From Acidovorax sp. SUPP3334 (GTDB taxonomy: Bacteria > Pseudomonadota > Gammaproteobacteria > Burkholderiales > Burkholderiaceae_C): DNA of 64,000 nucleotides. Both the position numbers and the translations under genes were made by a program. Where the stretch lies: NCBI RefSeq assembly GCF_030159055.1, contig NZ_BQXQ01000003.1:1-64000 (forward strand). Reading direction: 5' to 3'. The notes beneath the pieces are model-generated. The model did no database searches and was not told the DNA's origin. It saw nothing but the letters and a program-made list of their open reading frames with translations. Shown here one piece after another: positions 7,337 to 17,787 of the stretch. Each line of letters opens with the position of its first letter. Position 1 is the first letter of the stretch.

Positions 7337-9931
7337 TTACTCCGAGAGCGCGTTCAGCAGTTCAGTTTCGATCTGGATCTGGCGCGCGTTGCTCTGCAGC
7401 TCGGGACCATGCACGAGGAAGGTGTCCTCCACGCGCTCGCCCAGCGTGCTGACTTTGGCCAGTTGCACGCTCAGGCGGTGGCGCGAGAGGATGCGCGCCA
7501 CAAGGTAGAGCAGGCCGGCGCGATCGCTGGCGGAGATGTTGATGAGCCAGCGCTGGGCTTTCTCATCGGGGCGCAGCGTGACGCGCGGAGCGACCGGAAA
7601 GCTCTTCACGCGGCGCGATACGCGTTTGCGGCCGGGCTCCGGCAGTTCCGCGCTGCCGTCCTCGATGGCGCGGACCAGGTCGCTTTCCACCATGTGCGTG
7701 AGTTCTCGGTAGTGCCCCGCCTGCTCCGAAGCCACGACCTGGAACGTGTCGAGCGCGCAGCCGTCGTGGGCGGTGTGCACCCGCGCATCCAGAATGCTGA
7801 ACCCCGCCCTGTCGAAGTACCCGCAGATGCGCGCGAACAGATCGGGCTGGTCTGAGGCGTACACCGTGACCTGAAGGCCTTCGCCCGCCAGCGATTGCCG
7901 TGCGCGCACCACCGTGCGCCCCGTGCCCACATGGCGCGACAGATGGCGCGCGTGCCAGGCGATATCGGCCGCCTCGTGGCGCATGAAGTAACCGACATCG
8001 AGCGTGTTCCACAACTTCTTGTGCGCCTCGAAAGGCTGTGCCTGAAGCGCGAGCATGACCAGGGCCTCGCGCTTGCGGGCTTCGATTTCGGCCGCGGCGT
8101 TGGGTGCATGGCCGCCCAGGGCGCGCAGCGTGGCGCGGTAAAGGTCTTCCAGCAGCTTGCCCTTCCAGGCGTTCCACACCTTGGGGCTGGTCCCGCGGAT
8201 GTCGGCCACGGTCAGCAGGTACAGCGCCGTCAGGTGGCGTTCGCTGCCGACGCGCTGGGCGAAGGCGCCGATGACGTCGGGGTCCGACAGGTCCTGCTTT
8301 TGCGCGACCTGGCTCATGGCGAGGTGTTCGCGCACGAGGAACTCGACCAGCGCCGCGTCTTCTTCGTCCACGTGGTGCTGGCGGCAGAAGTGGCGCACTT
8401 CCTCGGCGCCGATCTTGGAGTGGTCGCCGCCGCGGCCTTTGCCGATGTCATGGAACAGCGCTGCCAGGTACAGCAGCCAGGGCTTGTCCCAGCCGCCCGC
8501 CAGTTGCGAGCAGAACGGGTATTCGTGGGCGTGCTCGGCCATGAAGAAACGGCGCACGTTGCGCAGCACCATCAGGATGTGCTGATCCACCGTATAGACA
8601 TGGAACAGGTCGTGCTGCATCTGGCCCACGATGCGGCGAAACGGCCACAGGTAGTGGCCCAGCACCGAAGTCTGGTTCATGAGCCGCATCGCATGCGTGA
8701 TGCCGGCGGGTTGCCGCAGGATCTTCATGAAGGTCGCTCGGTTCACCGGGTCGCGGCGGAAGGCGCTGTCCATCGCGCCGCGCGCGTTGTACAGCGCGCG
8801 CAGCGTGCGAACCGAAAGGTCCTTGAGCCCCACCGTGGTTTCGTAGAGCAGGAACGTTTCCAGGATGGCGTGGGGATTCTTTTCGTACAGATCGTCGCTG
8901 GCCACCTCGATCAGGCCGGCTTTTTCGAAAAAACGCTCGTTGATGCGGTGCAGTTCGTGCGTGGAGGGGCTGAGCCGCTCCTCGATGTTCAGCAGCAGCA
9001 TCTGGCTGAGCTGCGACACGGCCTTGGCCGCCCAGTAGTAGCGGCGCATGAGCGTTTCGCTCGCGCGCATGGCCAGGCGCTTGCCGTCGGGCGAATGCGA
9101 GCGGTAGCCGAACGATTCGGCCACGGCGGTCTGCAGGTCGAACACCAGCCGGTCTTCGTGCCGCCCGGCGATGGCGTGCAGGCGCGAGCGGATGAGAAAC
9201 AGCACCGCCTCGTTGCGCTCGATCTGGGCCACCTCGAAGGGCGTGGCCATGCCGTTGGCGGCCAGTTCACGCCAATCGCGGCCGAGGCCCGCGGCGCGGG
9301 CCACCCACAGCACCGTCTGCAGATCGCGCAGCCCACCGGGCGATTCCTTGCAGTTGGGCTCCAGGGAGTAGGGCGTGTTTTCGTATTTGGTGTGGCGCTG
9401 GCGCATCTCCAGCGTCTTGGCGACGAGGAAATCTTCGGCGTCCATCTGCGCGTCGTAACGCTGCTGGAATGCCGTGAACAGCGACGCACTGCCGCAGACG
9501 CGCCGGGCCTCCAGCAGCGAGGTCTGCACGGTCACGTCGGCGGCGGATTCGGTGAGGCACTCGCCCACCGTGCGCACGCTCGATCCGATCTCCAGGCCCG
9601 CATCCCAGCAACTGCCGATGAACGATTCGATGGGTGCGCACAACGCGCTGCCGGCAGCGGGCGAAGACCCGTCGGGCAGCAGGACGAGTACGTCCACGTC
9701 CGAATGCGGAAAGAGTTGCGCGCGCCCGTAGCCGCCCACGGCGAGCAGCGCCAGATCGTCCGGCATGCCGGCGCGCTGCCACAGCTGGCGCAGCAGCCGG
9801 TCCGCCAGGGTGGAGAGTTTGTGCAGCAGGGTGCGCACGCCGCGCGTGCTGGCGCCGGCCGATTGCAGCGACGTGAGCAAGGCCGCCTTGTCTTGGCGGT
9901 AGGCGTCGCGCAGGGTGTGCAGGTCGGTCAT
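7337..9931 (-). CDS. glnD: Bifunctional uridylyltransferase/uridylyl-removing enzyme
   Basis: GlnD senses glutamine and adds or removes UMP on PII proteins, controlling glutamine synthetase and NtrC. From the ATG at 9931 (MTDLHTL) the protein has 864 residues, the usual size. A nucleotidyltransferase domain carries GGYGR at 66-70 and SDVD at 77-80. An HD phosphohydrolase domain has [13 protein letters not shown] at 493-505. Two C-terminal ACT domains (about 690-760 and 800-864) bind glutamine. In-frame ATG starts farther out, at 9970 and 10000, are possible but none has a strong ribosome site. All catalytic residues look intact. It ends 65 bp from the repeat that follows def, and map lies upstream on the same strand. 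Confidence 0.95.
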   Translation of the reverse strand: MTDLHTLRDAYRQDKAALLTSLQSAGASTRGVRTLLHKLSTLADRLLRQLWQRAGMPDDLALLAVGGYGRAQLFPHSDVDVLVLLPDGSSPAAGSALCAPIESFIGSCWDAGLEIGSSVRTVGECLTESAADVTVQTSLLEARRVCGSASLFTAFQQRYDAQMDAEDFLVAKTLEMRQRHTKYENTPYSLEPNCKESPGGLRDLQTVLWVARAAGLGRDWRELAANGMATPFEVAQIERNEAVLFLIRSRLHAIAGRHEDRLVFDLQTAVAESFGYRSHSPDGKRLAMRASETLMRRYYWAAKAVSQLSQMLLLNIEERLSPSTHELHRINERFFEKAGLIEVASDDLYEKNPHAILETFLLYETTVGLKDLSVRTLRALYNARGAMDSAFRRDPVNRATFMKILRQPAGITHAMRLMNQTSVLGHYLWPFRRIVGQMQHDLFHVYTVDQHILMVLRNVRRFFMAEHAHEYPFCSQLAGGWDKPWLLYLAALFHDIGKGRGGDHSKIGAEEVRHFCRQHHVDEEDAALVEFLVREHLAMSQVAQKQDLSDPDVIGAFAQRVGSERHLTALYLLTVADIRGTSPKVWNAWKGKLLEDLYRATLRALGGHAPNAAAEIEARKREALVMLALQAQPFEAHKKLWNTLDVGYFMRHEAADIAWHARHLSRHVGTGRTVVRARQSLAGEGLQVTVYASDQPDLFARICGYFDRAGFSILDARVHTAHDGCALDTFQVVASEQAGHYRELTHMVESDLVRAIEDGSAELPEPGRKRVSRRVKSFPVAPRVTLRPDEKAQRWLINISASDRAGLLYLVARILSRHRLSVQLAKVSTLGERVEDTFLVHGPELQSNARQIQIETELLNALSE

Positions 9932-10106
9932 GGACGGCGGCAAAAGAGGTTGGCGCTGAAGGGGCAACATGGTTCTCAGGTTAGCACCGGACCGAAGCAA
10001 GAAGCGTGCGCTCCACCACCGCGCCGCCGGGTTTCTGGCCCGCCGACCGCTCGGGACGCGGGCGCTTTCAACACCCTGGCGCCCGTCGCATGATGTCTTG
10101 ACGCCG

Positions 10107-10922
10107 TTACGTCTTGGTCGCGGTCACGAACGCGGGAGGCGGGGGCGAGCCCGCCGACAGCGTGAGCACTTCATACCCGGTTTCGGTCACCAGGACGGTG
10201 TGTTCCCACTGGGCCGACAGGCTGCGGTCCTTGGTCACGATGGTCCATCCATCGTTGCCGAATTCCTTCACTTCGCGGCGGCCGGCGTTCAGCATGGGCT
10301 CGATGGTGAAGGTCATGCCGGGCAGCAGTTCGTCCAGCGTGCCGGGGTAGCCGTAGTGCAGCACTTGCGGCTCTTCGTGGAACTTCTGGCCGATGCCGTG
10401 GCCGCAGAACTCGCGCACGACCGACAGGCCATGGTGCTCGGCGTATTTCTGGATCGCGTGGCCGACGTCGCCCAGGCGCGCGCCGGGTTTCACTTTCTGG
10501 ATGCCGATCCACATGGCGTCGTACGTCAGGCTGCACAGGCGCTTGGCGGCGATGGAAACATCGCCGATCAGGTACATGCGGCTGTTGTCGCCGTACCAGC
10601 CGTCCTTGGTGATGACGGTGACATCCACGTTCATGATGTCGCCCTTCTTCAGGGGCTTGTCGTTCGGGATGCCGTGGCAGACCACGTTGTTGATCGACGT
10701 GCACAGCGATTTGGGATAGGGCGGGTAGCCCGGTGGCTGGTAGCCGATGGTGGCGGAGATGGTGCCTTGCTGCGCCATGCACTCGGCCGCGAGGCGGTCG
10801 ACTTCATTCGTGGTCATGCCGGGCTGGATGTGGGGCGCAATGTAGTCCAGCACTTCCGAAGCCAGCCGGCACGCTTCGCGCATGCCGGCAATGCCTTCGG
10901 CGTCTTTGATGGTGATGCTCAT
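10107..10922 (-). CDS. map: Methionine aminopeptidase, type I
   Basis: The enzyme removes the initiator methionine from nascent proteins after deformylation. The product has 271 residues from the ATG at 10922 (MSITIKD). A TTG nine bases upstream extends the frame but is the poorer start. The metal ligands are visible: Asp100 in NVDVTV, Asp112 in GDNS, His175 in GHGIG, Glu208 in TIEPM and Glu240 in WEHT. His83 in the substrate pocket (CHGIP) is also present. The end is extended by a short Ala/Pro-rich tail. It is divergent from purL and 175 bp upstream of glnD. In many betaproteobacteria map precedes glnD, so the context fits. Confidence 0.96.
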   Translation of the reverse strand: MSITIKDAEGIAGMREACRLASEVLDYIAPHIQPGMTTNEVDRLAAECMAQQGTISATIGYQPPGYPPYPKSLCTSINNVVCHGIPNDKPLKKGDIMNVDVTVITKDGWYGDNSRMYLIGDVSIAAKRLCSLTYDAMWIGIQKVKPGARLGDVGHAIQKYAEHHGLSVVREFCGHGIGQKFHEEPQVLHYGYPGTLDELLPGMTFTIEPMLNAGRREVKEFGNDGWTIVTKDRSLSAQWEHTVLVTETGYEVLTLSAGSPPPPAFVTATKT

Positions 10923-11109
10923 GGGGCGCAATTATCCCATCGGCGCTTCGGCCGGCGCTCGCCGGGGCGAAGGCTTGCGCCGCGACCCGATCCGCCGCCG
11001 GTAAAATGCCGGGCTCAGCATTCTCCGCACCCCGTCGTGCCGGCCCCAGTCAGCGGCCGGCCGTTCCGGGGTGGGGCCGCACCCTTTCCATCACCAACAG
11101 GCCGCCGAA

Positions 11110-14100
11110 GTGATCTCGCCGACATCGTCCACGAAGCCCTCCTTGCACCTCAGCACGTTCGAAGGCGGCAACGCCCTCAGCGCCTTTCGCATGCGCCAGC
11201 TGCTGCCCCAGCTGCAAGCCATCCACGATCGCATCACGGGCATCGCTGCCCGCTTCGTGCACCTGGTGGCCACCGACGCGGTGCCCACCCCGGCAGAAAC
11301 CGAGCGCCTGGCCGCGCTGCTGACCTACGGCGATCCCTACAGCGGTCCGGCGGACGGCCTGGCCATCGTGGTCACGCCGCGGCTGGGCACGGTTTCGCCC
11401 TGGGCGTCGAAGGCGACCGACATCGCGCGCAACTGCGGCCTGGCCATCCGGCGCGTGGAGCGGATCACCGAGTACCGCGTTTCGCTCAAATCCGGCCTGC
11501 TGGGCGGCACGCCTGCGTTGACCGACGTGCAGCGCGGCCAGATCGCCGCGCTGCTGCACGACCGCATGACCGAATCGGCCGTGGCGGACCGCTCCGGTGC
11601 CGCGGCGCTCTTCACCGAGCTGCCGGCAGCGCCGATGGATTTCGTGGATGTGCTGGGCGGCGGGCGGACCGCGCTGGAGTCCGCCAATGCCCAGTGGGGC
11701 CTGGCGCTGGCCGACGACGAGATCGACTACCTGGTGAATGCCTTTCAGGGCCTGGCGCGCAATCCGACCGATGTGGAGCTGATGATGTTCGCGCAGGCCA
11801 ACAGCGAGCATTGCCGCCACAAGATCTTCAATGCGCAGTTCACCATCGACGGCGAGAAGCAGGACAAAAGCCTGTTCGCCATGATCCGCAACACGCACCA
11901 GTTGGCGCCCCAGCACACGGTGGTGGCGTACTCGGACAACGCCTCCGTCATGGAAGGCTCCCGCGTCGAGCGGTTCTTGGCAAAAATGCCATCCAGCGCA
12001 AGTAATACTAGGGCAGTGTGCTATGAAAAAAGTAGCACCACCCACCATGTGCTGATGAAGGTGGAAACGCACAACCACCCCACGGCGATCTCCCCGTTTC
12101 CCGGCGCCTCCACGGGCGCGGGTGGCGAAATCCGCGATGAGGGCGCGACGGGCCGGGGCTCCAAGCCCAAGGCGGGCATGACCGGCTTCACGGTGTCCAA
12201 GCTCTGGGGCGGCTGGAGCGATGAACGCGGCGGCAAGCCCGAGCACATCGCCAGCCCGCTGCAGATCATGGTCGAGGGCCCGCTGGGCGGCGCGGCGTTC
12301 AACAACGAATTCGGCCGTCCCAACCTGCTGGGCTACTTCCGCGAGTACGAGCAATCGGTGGCGGGCGTTGAGCGCGGCTACCACAAGCCGATCATGATCG
12401 CGGGCGGCCTGGGCACCATCGACGCGGGCCTGACGCAGAAGATCGAATTCCCCGCGGGCTCGCTGCTGATCCAGCTGGGCGGCCCCGGCATGCGCATCGG
12501 CATGGGCGGCAGCGCCGCCAGCTCCATGGCCACGGGCGCGAACGCTGCCGAACTGGATTTCGATTCGGTGCAGCGCGGCAACCCCGAGATCGAGCGCCGG
12601 GCGCAAGAGGTCATCAACCACTGCTGGGCGCAAGGTGCGGCCAACCCCATCCTTGCGATCCACGACGTGGGCGCGGGCGGCCTGTCCAATGCCTTCCCCG
12701 AACTGACCAACGACGCCGGCCGCGGTGCGCATTTCGACCTTCGCGCGGTGCAGCTCGAAGAGTCGGGCATGGCGCCCAAGGAAATCTGGTCGAACGAAAG
12801 CCAGGAACGCTACGTGCTGGCGATCGCCCCCGAATCCCTGGAGCAGTTCCGGGCCTTCTGCGAGCGCGAGCGCTGCCCCTTCGCCGTGATTGGCACCGCC
12901 ACCGAGCACCGCCAGCTGGTGCTGGAAGACACGGCCGCGCCGTCCGCCGGGCAAAAGCACCCGGTCGACATGCCGATGGAAGTGCTGTTGGGCAAGCCGC
13001 CCAAGATGCACCGCGACGTGGCCACCGTGCAGCGCCAGTTCGCGCCCATCGACCTGACCGGCGTGCCGCTGCAAAAGGCCGTGATCGACGTGCTGGCCCA
13101 CCCCACGGTGGCCAGCAAGCGCTTTTTGATCACCATCGGCGACCGCACGGTGGGCGGCCTGTCGCACCGCGACCAGATGGTCGGCCCCTGGCAGGTGCCG
13201 GTGGCGGACTGCGCCGTCACGCTGGCCGACTTCCAGGGCTTCGCCGGCGAAGCGATGAGCATGGGCGAGCGCACGCCGCTGGCCGCCATCGATGCGCCCG
13301 CCTCGGGCCGCATGGCCGTGGCCGAGGCCATCACCAACCTGCTGGCGGCCCCCATCGAGCTGCCCCGCGTGAAGCTCTCGGCCAACTGGATGGCCGCTTG
13401 CGGCGAGCCCGGTGAAGATGCCGCGCTGTACGCCACCGTGAAGGCCGTGGGCATGGAACTGTGCCCGGCGCTGGGCATTTCGATCCCGGTGGGCAAGGAT
13501 TCGCTGTCCATGCGCACCCAGTGGAAAGACGAAAACGGCGCGAAGAAGGTCACCTCGCCCGTGAGCCTGATCGTGAGCGGCTTCGCCACGCTGGCCGACG
13601 TGCGCGGCACGCTCACGCCGCAGCTGGACGCGGTCGAAGACGACACCACGCTGGTGCTGATCGACCTGGGCCATGGCAAGGCGCGCATGGGCGGCAGCAT
13701 CCTGGGCCAGGTGCTGGACCAGAGCGGCGACGTGGTGCCCGACCTGGACGACGCCCAGGACCTGGTGCGGCTGGTCGATGCCGTGAACGCCCTGCGGGCC
13801 AAGGGCCAGATCCTGGCGTACCACGACCGCAGCGACGGCGGCCTGCTGGCCACGGTGGCGGAGATGGCCTTTGCCGGCCATGTGGGCGTGGCGCTGAACG
13901 TCGATCTGCTCGTGACCGAGGGCGACGGCATCAGCGACAGCCGCATGGAAACGGGCGATGCCAAGAACTGGGCTTCGCAGGTGAGCGCGCGCCGCGAAGA
14001 ACTGACGCTCAAGGCGCTGTTCAACGAAGAGCTGGGCGTGGTGCTGCAGGTGCGCACCGCCGAGCGCAACGACGTCATGCAGACCCTGCGCGAGCACGGG

Positions 14101-15156
14101 CTGTCCAAGTGCAGCCACTTCATCGGCAAGACGCGGCCCGCCTCGTCCGCCATGGACGCCGGCAAGGGCGAGCTGCAGGTGTGGCGCGATGCCAAGAGCG
14201 TGTTCAGCGCCACCCTGTCCGACCTGCACCAGGTGTGGGACGCGGTGAGCTGGAAGATCACGCAACAGCGCGACAACCCCGCCACGGCCGATGCCGAACA
14301 CGCGGCGGCCGGCGTGCCTGCCGACCCCGGCCTGCACGTGGCGCTCACGTTCGACCCGGCCGAGGACGTGGCCGCGCCGTTCCTGAACCTCGCGCGGCCC
14401 AAGGTCGCCATCCTGAGAGAGCAGGGCGTCAACTCGCACATCGAAATGGCCTATGCCTTCAACGAAGCCGGCTTCGAGGCCCACGACGTGCACATGACCG
14501 ACCTGCAATCGGGCCGCGCCCGCTTGTCGGACTTTGCCGGCGTGGTGGCCTGCGGCGGCTTCAGCTACGGCGACACGCTGGGCGCGGGCATCGGCTGGGC
14601 GCGTTCGATCACGTTCAACCCCGTGCTGTCCGAGCAGTTCCAGGGCTTCTTCGGCCGCAAGGACACGTTCGGCCTGGGCGTGTGCAACGGCTGCCAGATG
14701 TTTGCCGAACTGGCCGACATCATTCCCGGCGCCGAGGCCTGGCCGCGCTTCACCACCAACCAGAGCGAGCGCTTCGAGGCCCGCCTGTCGCTGGTGGAAG
14801 TGCTGGAATCACCGAGCCTGTTCTTTGCCGGCATGGCGGGCAGCCGCCTGCCGATCGCCGTGGCGCACGGCGAGGGCTATGCCAACTTCAAATACCGCGG
14901 CAACCCCGCGCAGGCGATTGCCGCCATGCGCTATGTGGACCACCACGGCGCCGCGACCGAGCAATACCCGTTCAACCCCAACGGCAGCGCGGGCGGCCTG
15001 ACGGCCGTGACCACGGCGGACGGACGTTTCACGGCCATGATGCCGCACGCGGAACGCGTGTTCCGCAACGTGCAGATGAGCTGGACCAGCGGCGACCGCA
15101 GCGCGCTGAGCCCATGGATGCGCATCTGGCGCAATGCCCGCAAGTGGGTGGGCTGA
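11110..15156 (+). CDS. purL: Phosphoribosylformylglycinamidine synthase
   Basis: The fourth purine biosynthesis step converts FGAR and glutamine to FGAM with ATP. This is the large single-chain form of ~1348 residues: an N-terminal domain, a linker, two AIR-synthase-like halves ([13 protein letters not shown] near 340) and a C-terminal class I glutamine amidotransferase with nucleophile Cys in [11 protein letters not shown] near residue 1195. A GTG at 11110 is taken as start. A GTG at 11071 extends the frame by 13 residues without conserved sequence. The segment 11977-12038 is a copy of the dispersed palindromic repeat translated in frame, between VERF and THHVLMK, a variable linker position. 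Active-site blocks on both sides are intact, so the enzyme is probably functional. Confidence 0.96.
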   Translation: MISPTSSTKPSLHLSTFEGGNALSAFRMRQLLPQLQAIHDRITGIAARFVHLVATDAVPTPAETERLAALLTYGDPYSGPADGLAIVVTPRLGTVSPWASKATDIARNCGLAIRRVERITEYRVSLKSGLLGGTPALTDVQRGQIAALLHDRMTESAVADRSGAAALFTELPAAPMDFVDVLGGGRTALESANAQWGLALADDEIDYLVNAFQGLARNPTDVELMMFAQANSEHCRHKIFNAQFTIDGEKQDKSLFAMIRNTHQLAPQHTVVAYSDNASVMEGSRVERFLAKMPSSASNTRAVCYEKSSTTHHVLMKVETHNHPTAISPFPGASTGAGGEIRDEGATGRGSKPKAGMTGFTVSKLWGGWSDERGGKPEHIASPLQIMVEGPLGGAAFNNEFGRPNLLGYFREYEQSVAGVERGYHKPIMIAGGLGTIDAGLTQKIEFPAGSLLIQLGGPGMRIGMGGSAASSMATGANAAELDFDSVQRGNPEIERRAQEVINHCWAQGAANPILAIHDVGAGGLSNAFPELTNDAGRGAHFDLRAVQLEESGMAPKEIWSNESQERYVLAIAPESLEQFRAFCERERCPFAVIGTATEHRQLVLEDTAAPSAGQKHPVDMPMEVLLGKPPKMHRDVATVQRQFAPIDLTGVPLQKAVIDVLAHPTVASKRFLITIGDRTVGGLSHRDQMVGPWQVPVADCAVTLADFQGFAGEAMSMGERTPLAAIDAPASGRMAVAEAITNLLAAPIELPRVKLSANWMAACGEPGEDAALYATVKAVGMELCPALGISIPVGKDSLSMRTQWKDENGAKKVTSPVSLIVSGFATLADVRGTLTPQLDAVEDDTTLVLIDLGHGKARMGGSILGQVLDQSGDVVPDLDDAQDLVRLVDAVNALRAKGQILAYHDRSDGGLLATVAEMAFAGHVGVALNVDLLVTEGDGISDSRMETGDAKNWASQVSARREELTLKALFNEELGVVLQVRTAERNDVMQTLREHGLSKCSHFIGKTRPASSAMDAGKGELQVWRDAKSVFSATLSDLHQVWDAVSWKITQQRDNPATADAEHAAAGVPADPGLHVALTFDPAEDVAAPFLNLARPKVAILREQGVNSHIEMAYAFNEAGFEAHDVHMTDLQSGRARLSDFAGVVACGGFSYGDTLGAGIGWARSITFNPVLSEQFQGFFGRKDTFGLGVCNGCQMFAELADIIPGAEAWPRFTTNQSERFEARLSLVEVLESPSLFFAGMAGSRLPIAVAHGEGYANFKYRGNPAQAIAAMRYVDHHGAATEQYPFNPNGSAGGLTAVTTADGRFTAMMPHAERVFRNVQMSWTSGDRSALSPWMRIWRNARKWVG
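11977..12038 (+). repeat. Dispersed palindromic repeat, copy 2 (type 2), inside purL
   Basis: TTGGCAAAAATGCC, then CCAGCGCAAGTAATACTAGG, then TGTGCTATGAAAAAAGTAGC match the architecture of copies 1 and 9. The element is read in frame and encodes about 20 residues ([18 protein letters not shown]) of PurL. There is no frameshift or stop. Confidence 0.75.
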
Positions 15157-15196
15157 GCCAGGGAGCCAGGGATACCGCTTCGGCCCGGCTTGACGG

Positions 15197-15234
15197 CATC
15201 GGCACCCTGGTTCGCCAGGGTGCCGATGTTCTTT
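15197..15234 (+). terminator. Terminator after purL
   Basis: CATCGGCACCCTGG (15197-15210) and CCAGGGTGCCGATG (15215-15228) form a perfect 14-bp stem closed by a TTCG tetraloop. TTCTTT follows on the plus strand. It lies 41 bp beyond the purL stop. Confidence 0.88.
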
Positions 15235-15253
15235 GGGACATCCCCCGGTCGGG

Positions 15254-15976
15254 TCAGGCCTGGGGGCGCTGGTAGATCAGCAGCCGGCCCTTGTAGGCGG
15301 GTGCGTCCAGCACCGCAGCCTGATCCAGCCGCTCTTCCTGCAGGCCGAAGCCTTGCGCCGCCATCTGCTTGCTGAACGCGGCGCGGTTGCCGCGGTCGGG
15401 GTCCACGATCCAGATCTGCGCCTGGGGGCTGGCGTGCCGGTCGATGAACTGGGCGAGGCTGGCGCGGGCATCGCGCTCATACAGCAGGTCGCTGCCCATG
15501 ATCAGATCGAAGAGCCCATGCACGGGACCGCCGTGGGCCTGCGCCAGCGGGCTTTCCAGGGCTTCGGGCGGGCCCAGGGCCTCGCCGCTGCCCCATTGGC
15601 CCTGGCGGTATTTCATGGGGGCCATGCCGTTCAGCAGCAGGTTCTCGCGCAGAAAGCTGCCTGCCAGCGGGTGGCAATCGCTCGCGGTGACGTCGGCACC
15701 CCGGCGGTGGCACACCAGGCTGGCCAGCGCCAGGCCGCAGCCCAGTTCCAGAATGCGTTCCCCGGCCTGCACCGGCCGCGACACCATGCGCGCGGCCAGT
15801 TGGGCGCCAGAGGGCCAGAGCAGGCCGAAGAGCGGCCAGGCGGCCGAGGAGATGCCCAGGGTTTCTGCGTCGCCGAAGGGGTCGGAGAACTGCTGGCGGT
15901 CCAGCAGCGATCGGATGATGAGGTTGTCCGCGCCGGCAATGGCGATGGATTCTTGCTTGGTCAGGTAGCCTGGCAT
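15254..15976 (-). CDS. Class I SAM-dependent methyltransferase (PF10294-like)
   Basis: The product has 240 residues from the ATG at 15976 (MPGYLTKQES). A GTG at 16051 would add 25 weakly conserved residues. The SAM-binding motif I reads ILELGCGLALASLV. An acidic post-motif (VTASDCHP) follows, and later LIMGSDLLYE and IWIVDPDRGNR. The layout resembles the nicotinamide N-methyltransferase-like/protein-lysine methyltransferase group, in which (D/S)DLLY sits at motif IV. The substrate is unknown: a protein side chain is plausible. It is convergent with purL, and only the purL terminator separates the two. No operon partner is seen. Function beyond methyl transfer is not supported by context. Confidence 0.75.
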   Translation of the reverse strand: MPGYLTKQESIAIAGADNLIIRSLLDRQQFSDPFGDAETLGISSAAWPLFGLLWPSGAQLAARMVSRPVQAGERILELGCGLALASLVCHRRGADVTASDCHPLAGSFLRENLLLNGMAPMKYRQGQWGSGEALGPPEALESPLAQAHGGPVHGLFDLIMGSDLLYERDARASLAQFIDRHASPQAQIWIVDPDRGNRAAFSKQMAAQGFGLQEERLDQAAVLDAPAYKGRLLIYQRPQA

Positions 15977-16135
15977 GCGGCGCACGAAGAGCCCGCGTGA
16001 AGGACCCCGGTATCGGTGGGAGGGCCGCCAGTATGCGCCCTGCGCCGACACGGGCGCCTTGCGGGGCGTTGCTATAGTGGGCGCCGCCCGGCCTGCAGGC
16101 CTTCTTTCTCTCCCTCGAATTTTTTAAGGATTCCC

Positions 16136-17128
16136 ATGGCCGGTGCCAGTCTTTTGACGCTGCTCGACGATATCGCGACCGTTCTGGACGACGTGGCGCT
16201 CATGACCAAAGTGGCCGCCAAGAAAAGCGCCGCCATGGCCGATGACGTGTCGGCGATGACCAAGGTCGCGGCGCAAAAGACGGCCGGCGTGCTCGGCGAC
16301 GATCTGGCGCTGAATGCCCAGCAGGTGACCGGCGTGCGCGCCGAGCGCGAGATTCCGGTGGTCTGGGCAGTGGCCAAGGGCTCGCTGGTGAACAAGGCGA
16401 TCCTCGTTCCGGCCGCGTTGCTGATCAGCGCGTTCATCCCCTGGGCCGTCACGCCGCTGCTCATGGTGGGCGGCGCTTTCCTGTGCTTCGAGGGGGCCGA
16501 AAAACTGGCCCATCGTTTCCTGCACAGCCACGATGCGCCCAAGGAAGAGGCTGGCCGCGAAGCGCATGCCCTTGCCAACGCCAACCCGGCAGTGGACATC
16601 GCCGCGTTCGAGAAAGACAAGGTCAAGGGCGCGGTGCGCACCGACTTCATCCTGTCCGCCGAAATCATCGCCATCACGCTGGGCACGGTGGCGAGCGCGC
16701 CGTTCGGCCAGCAGGTGGCGGTGCTGGCCGGCATCGCGATGATCATGACGGTGGGCGTGTACGGCCTCGTGGCCGGCATCGTGAAGCTGGACGATCTGGG
16801 CCTGTGGCTCACCGGCAAATCCAGCCGCGCCGCGCAGGCGATTGGCCGGGGCATCGTCGCTGCCGCGCCGTGGTTGATGAAGGTGCTGTCGGTCGCGGGC
16901 ACGGCCGCCATGTTCCTGGTGGGTGGCGGCATTCTGGTGCACGGCGTGCCGTTCGTGCACCACGCGGTCGAGGGCCTGGCGGCATCGGCCGCGCAGTGGC
17001 CGGCGGGCGGACTGTGGCGCGTGCTCGTGCCCAACCTGCTCAATGCGGTGGTGGGCATCATCGCGGGCGCCATCGTGCTGGCGGTGGTGACGCTGGTGCA
17101 GCGCATGCGGGGCAAGGGCGCGCACTGA
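16136..17128 (+). CDS. DUF808-family inner-membrane protein (YedI-like)
   Basis: The protein has 330 residues, with an ATG at 16136 seven bases after AAGGA. The N-terminus has the DUF808 hallmark: repeated [20 protein letters not shown] and [21 protein letters not shown] segments, about 55 residues that are amphipathic and Ala/Lys-rich. Five or six hydrophobic helices follow (about 85-130, 180-225, 245-275 and 300-325). The family is predicted to be inner-membrane and has no established function. It is monocistronic: the methyltransferase diverges upstream and an OmpW remnant follows. Nothing in the context assigns a role. Confidence 0.88.
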   Translation: MAGASLLTLLDDIATVLDDVALMTKVAAKKSAAMADDVSAMTKVAAQKTAGVLGDDLALNAQQVTGVRAEREIPVVWAVAKGSLVNKAILVPAALLISAFIPWAVTPLLMVGGAFLCFEGAEKLAHRFLHSHDAPKEEAGREAHALANANPAVDIAAFEKDKVKGAVRTDFILSAEIIAITLGTVASAPFGQQVAVLAGIAMIMTVGVYGLVAGIVKLDDLGLWLTGKSSRAAQAIGRGIVAAAPWLMKVLSVAGTAAMFLVGGGILVHGVPFVHHAVEGLAASAAQWPAGGLWRVLVPNLLNAVVGIIAGAIVLAVVTLVQRMRGKGAH

Positions 17129-17142
17129 GCGAGCGCCGCTGC

Positions 17143-17169
17143 GGCAGAAGGGGCAGAAGGGGCAGAAGG
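17143..17169. repeat. Three tandem 9-bp repeats
   Basis: GGCAGAAGG occurs three times without change at 17143-17151, 17152-17160 and 17161-17169, in the gap between the DUF808 gene and the OmpW remnant. A slippage-type microrepeat may mark the deletion junction that removed most of the OmpW gene. Confidence 0.7.
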
Positions 17170-17198
17170 GGCACAACGTGCGTGCGCCTGCCCGCCGG

Positions 17199-17394
17199 GG
17201 TGAGCATCGACAAGAGCAGCTGGGGCGGCGCGCTGCAGGTCGGCGTGGACATTCCGCTCACCAAGAACCTGGTGCTCAATTTCGATGTGAAGAAGGTCTA
17301 TATCCAGACCGACGTGTTCGGCGCCGGCGCCAAGCTGGGCACGTTCAAGATCGATCCCGTGCTGGCCGGCATCGGCCTGGGCTGGCGGTTCTGA
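17199..17394 (+). pseudogene. C-terminal remnant of an OmpW-family outer-membrane protein
   Basis: The frame ending at the TGA 17392-17394 encodes ~65 residues (GVSIDKSSWGGALQVG, then LNFDVKKVYIQTDV, then a C-terminal GIGLGWRF). This matches the last three beta-strands of OmpW-type eight-stranded porins, including the terminal aromatic Phe needed for outer-membrane assembly. The first ~150 residues, the signal peptide and the start are missing. Sequence upstream is the tandem microrepeat and the end of the DUF808 gene. A terminator still follows at 17447. The fragment cannot form a barrel and is taken as decayed. Confidence 0.78.
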
Positions 17395-17787
17395 TCGCCG
17401 TCCGCCGCGTGCCCGCAGCGGGCCGCTGATCGCCTGGTGGGGCAGGGCCGGCGCATTGCGCCGGCTTTTTTTCGCGGGTCCGCGTTGCGCGGCGGGCTCA
17501 GGGGAAGTCCCGGCTCACTGCGCTGGCTCTTCCGGTTTGCCGCTGCCTGGTCGGCGAAAGGCCGTGCGGGGCCGTGGACGATTCCGTCCGGTCCGCTCCG
17601 ATCTTGTGCGACGGAGGGGATGCCGGGCGCAGTTGCGGACGTGTCCTACACCCATTTCGCGGGGCGTCTGCAATCCTCTGTTACATGGCGTTCGCCAGGT
17701 TGCCGCAGAGCGGCCCCAGAATGGCCAGGCATTGCAGCGCTGCCGCAAAGGCGCGCCGTGATCCGACAGACCCCCAGCCAGAGCGCC
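17395..17787. other. Gene-free interval upstream of egtD
   Basis: Apart from the terminator at 17447-17472 I see no gene, RNA or convincing promoter in these 393 bases. Open frames here are only 5' extensions of egtD or shadows. The egtD promoter must lie here, but no clear -35/-10 pair was found. Confidence 0.5.
17447..17472 (+). terminator. Terminator after the OmpW remnant
   Basis: GCCGGCGC (17447-17454), loop ATT, GCGCCGGC (17458-17465), followed by seven T residues. It is a strong intrinsic terminator on the plus strand that has outlived the gene it served. Confidence 0.88.

Noticed and set aside
7895-10093. A 732-codon plus-strand frame opposite glnD
   Set aside because: Shadow of glnD, with antisense-type composition. 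GlnD on the minus strand shows NTase, HD and ACT domains.
11050-14508. A 1152-codon open frame on the minus strand opposite purL
   Set aside because: It is antisense of PurL with a typical His/Arg/Gly/Ala composition, no recognisable domain and no ribosome site. PurL on the plus strand is unambiguous.
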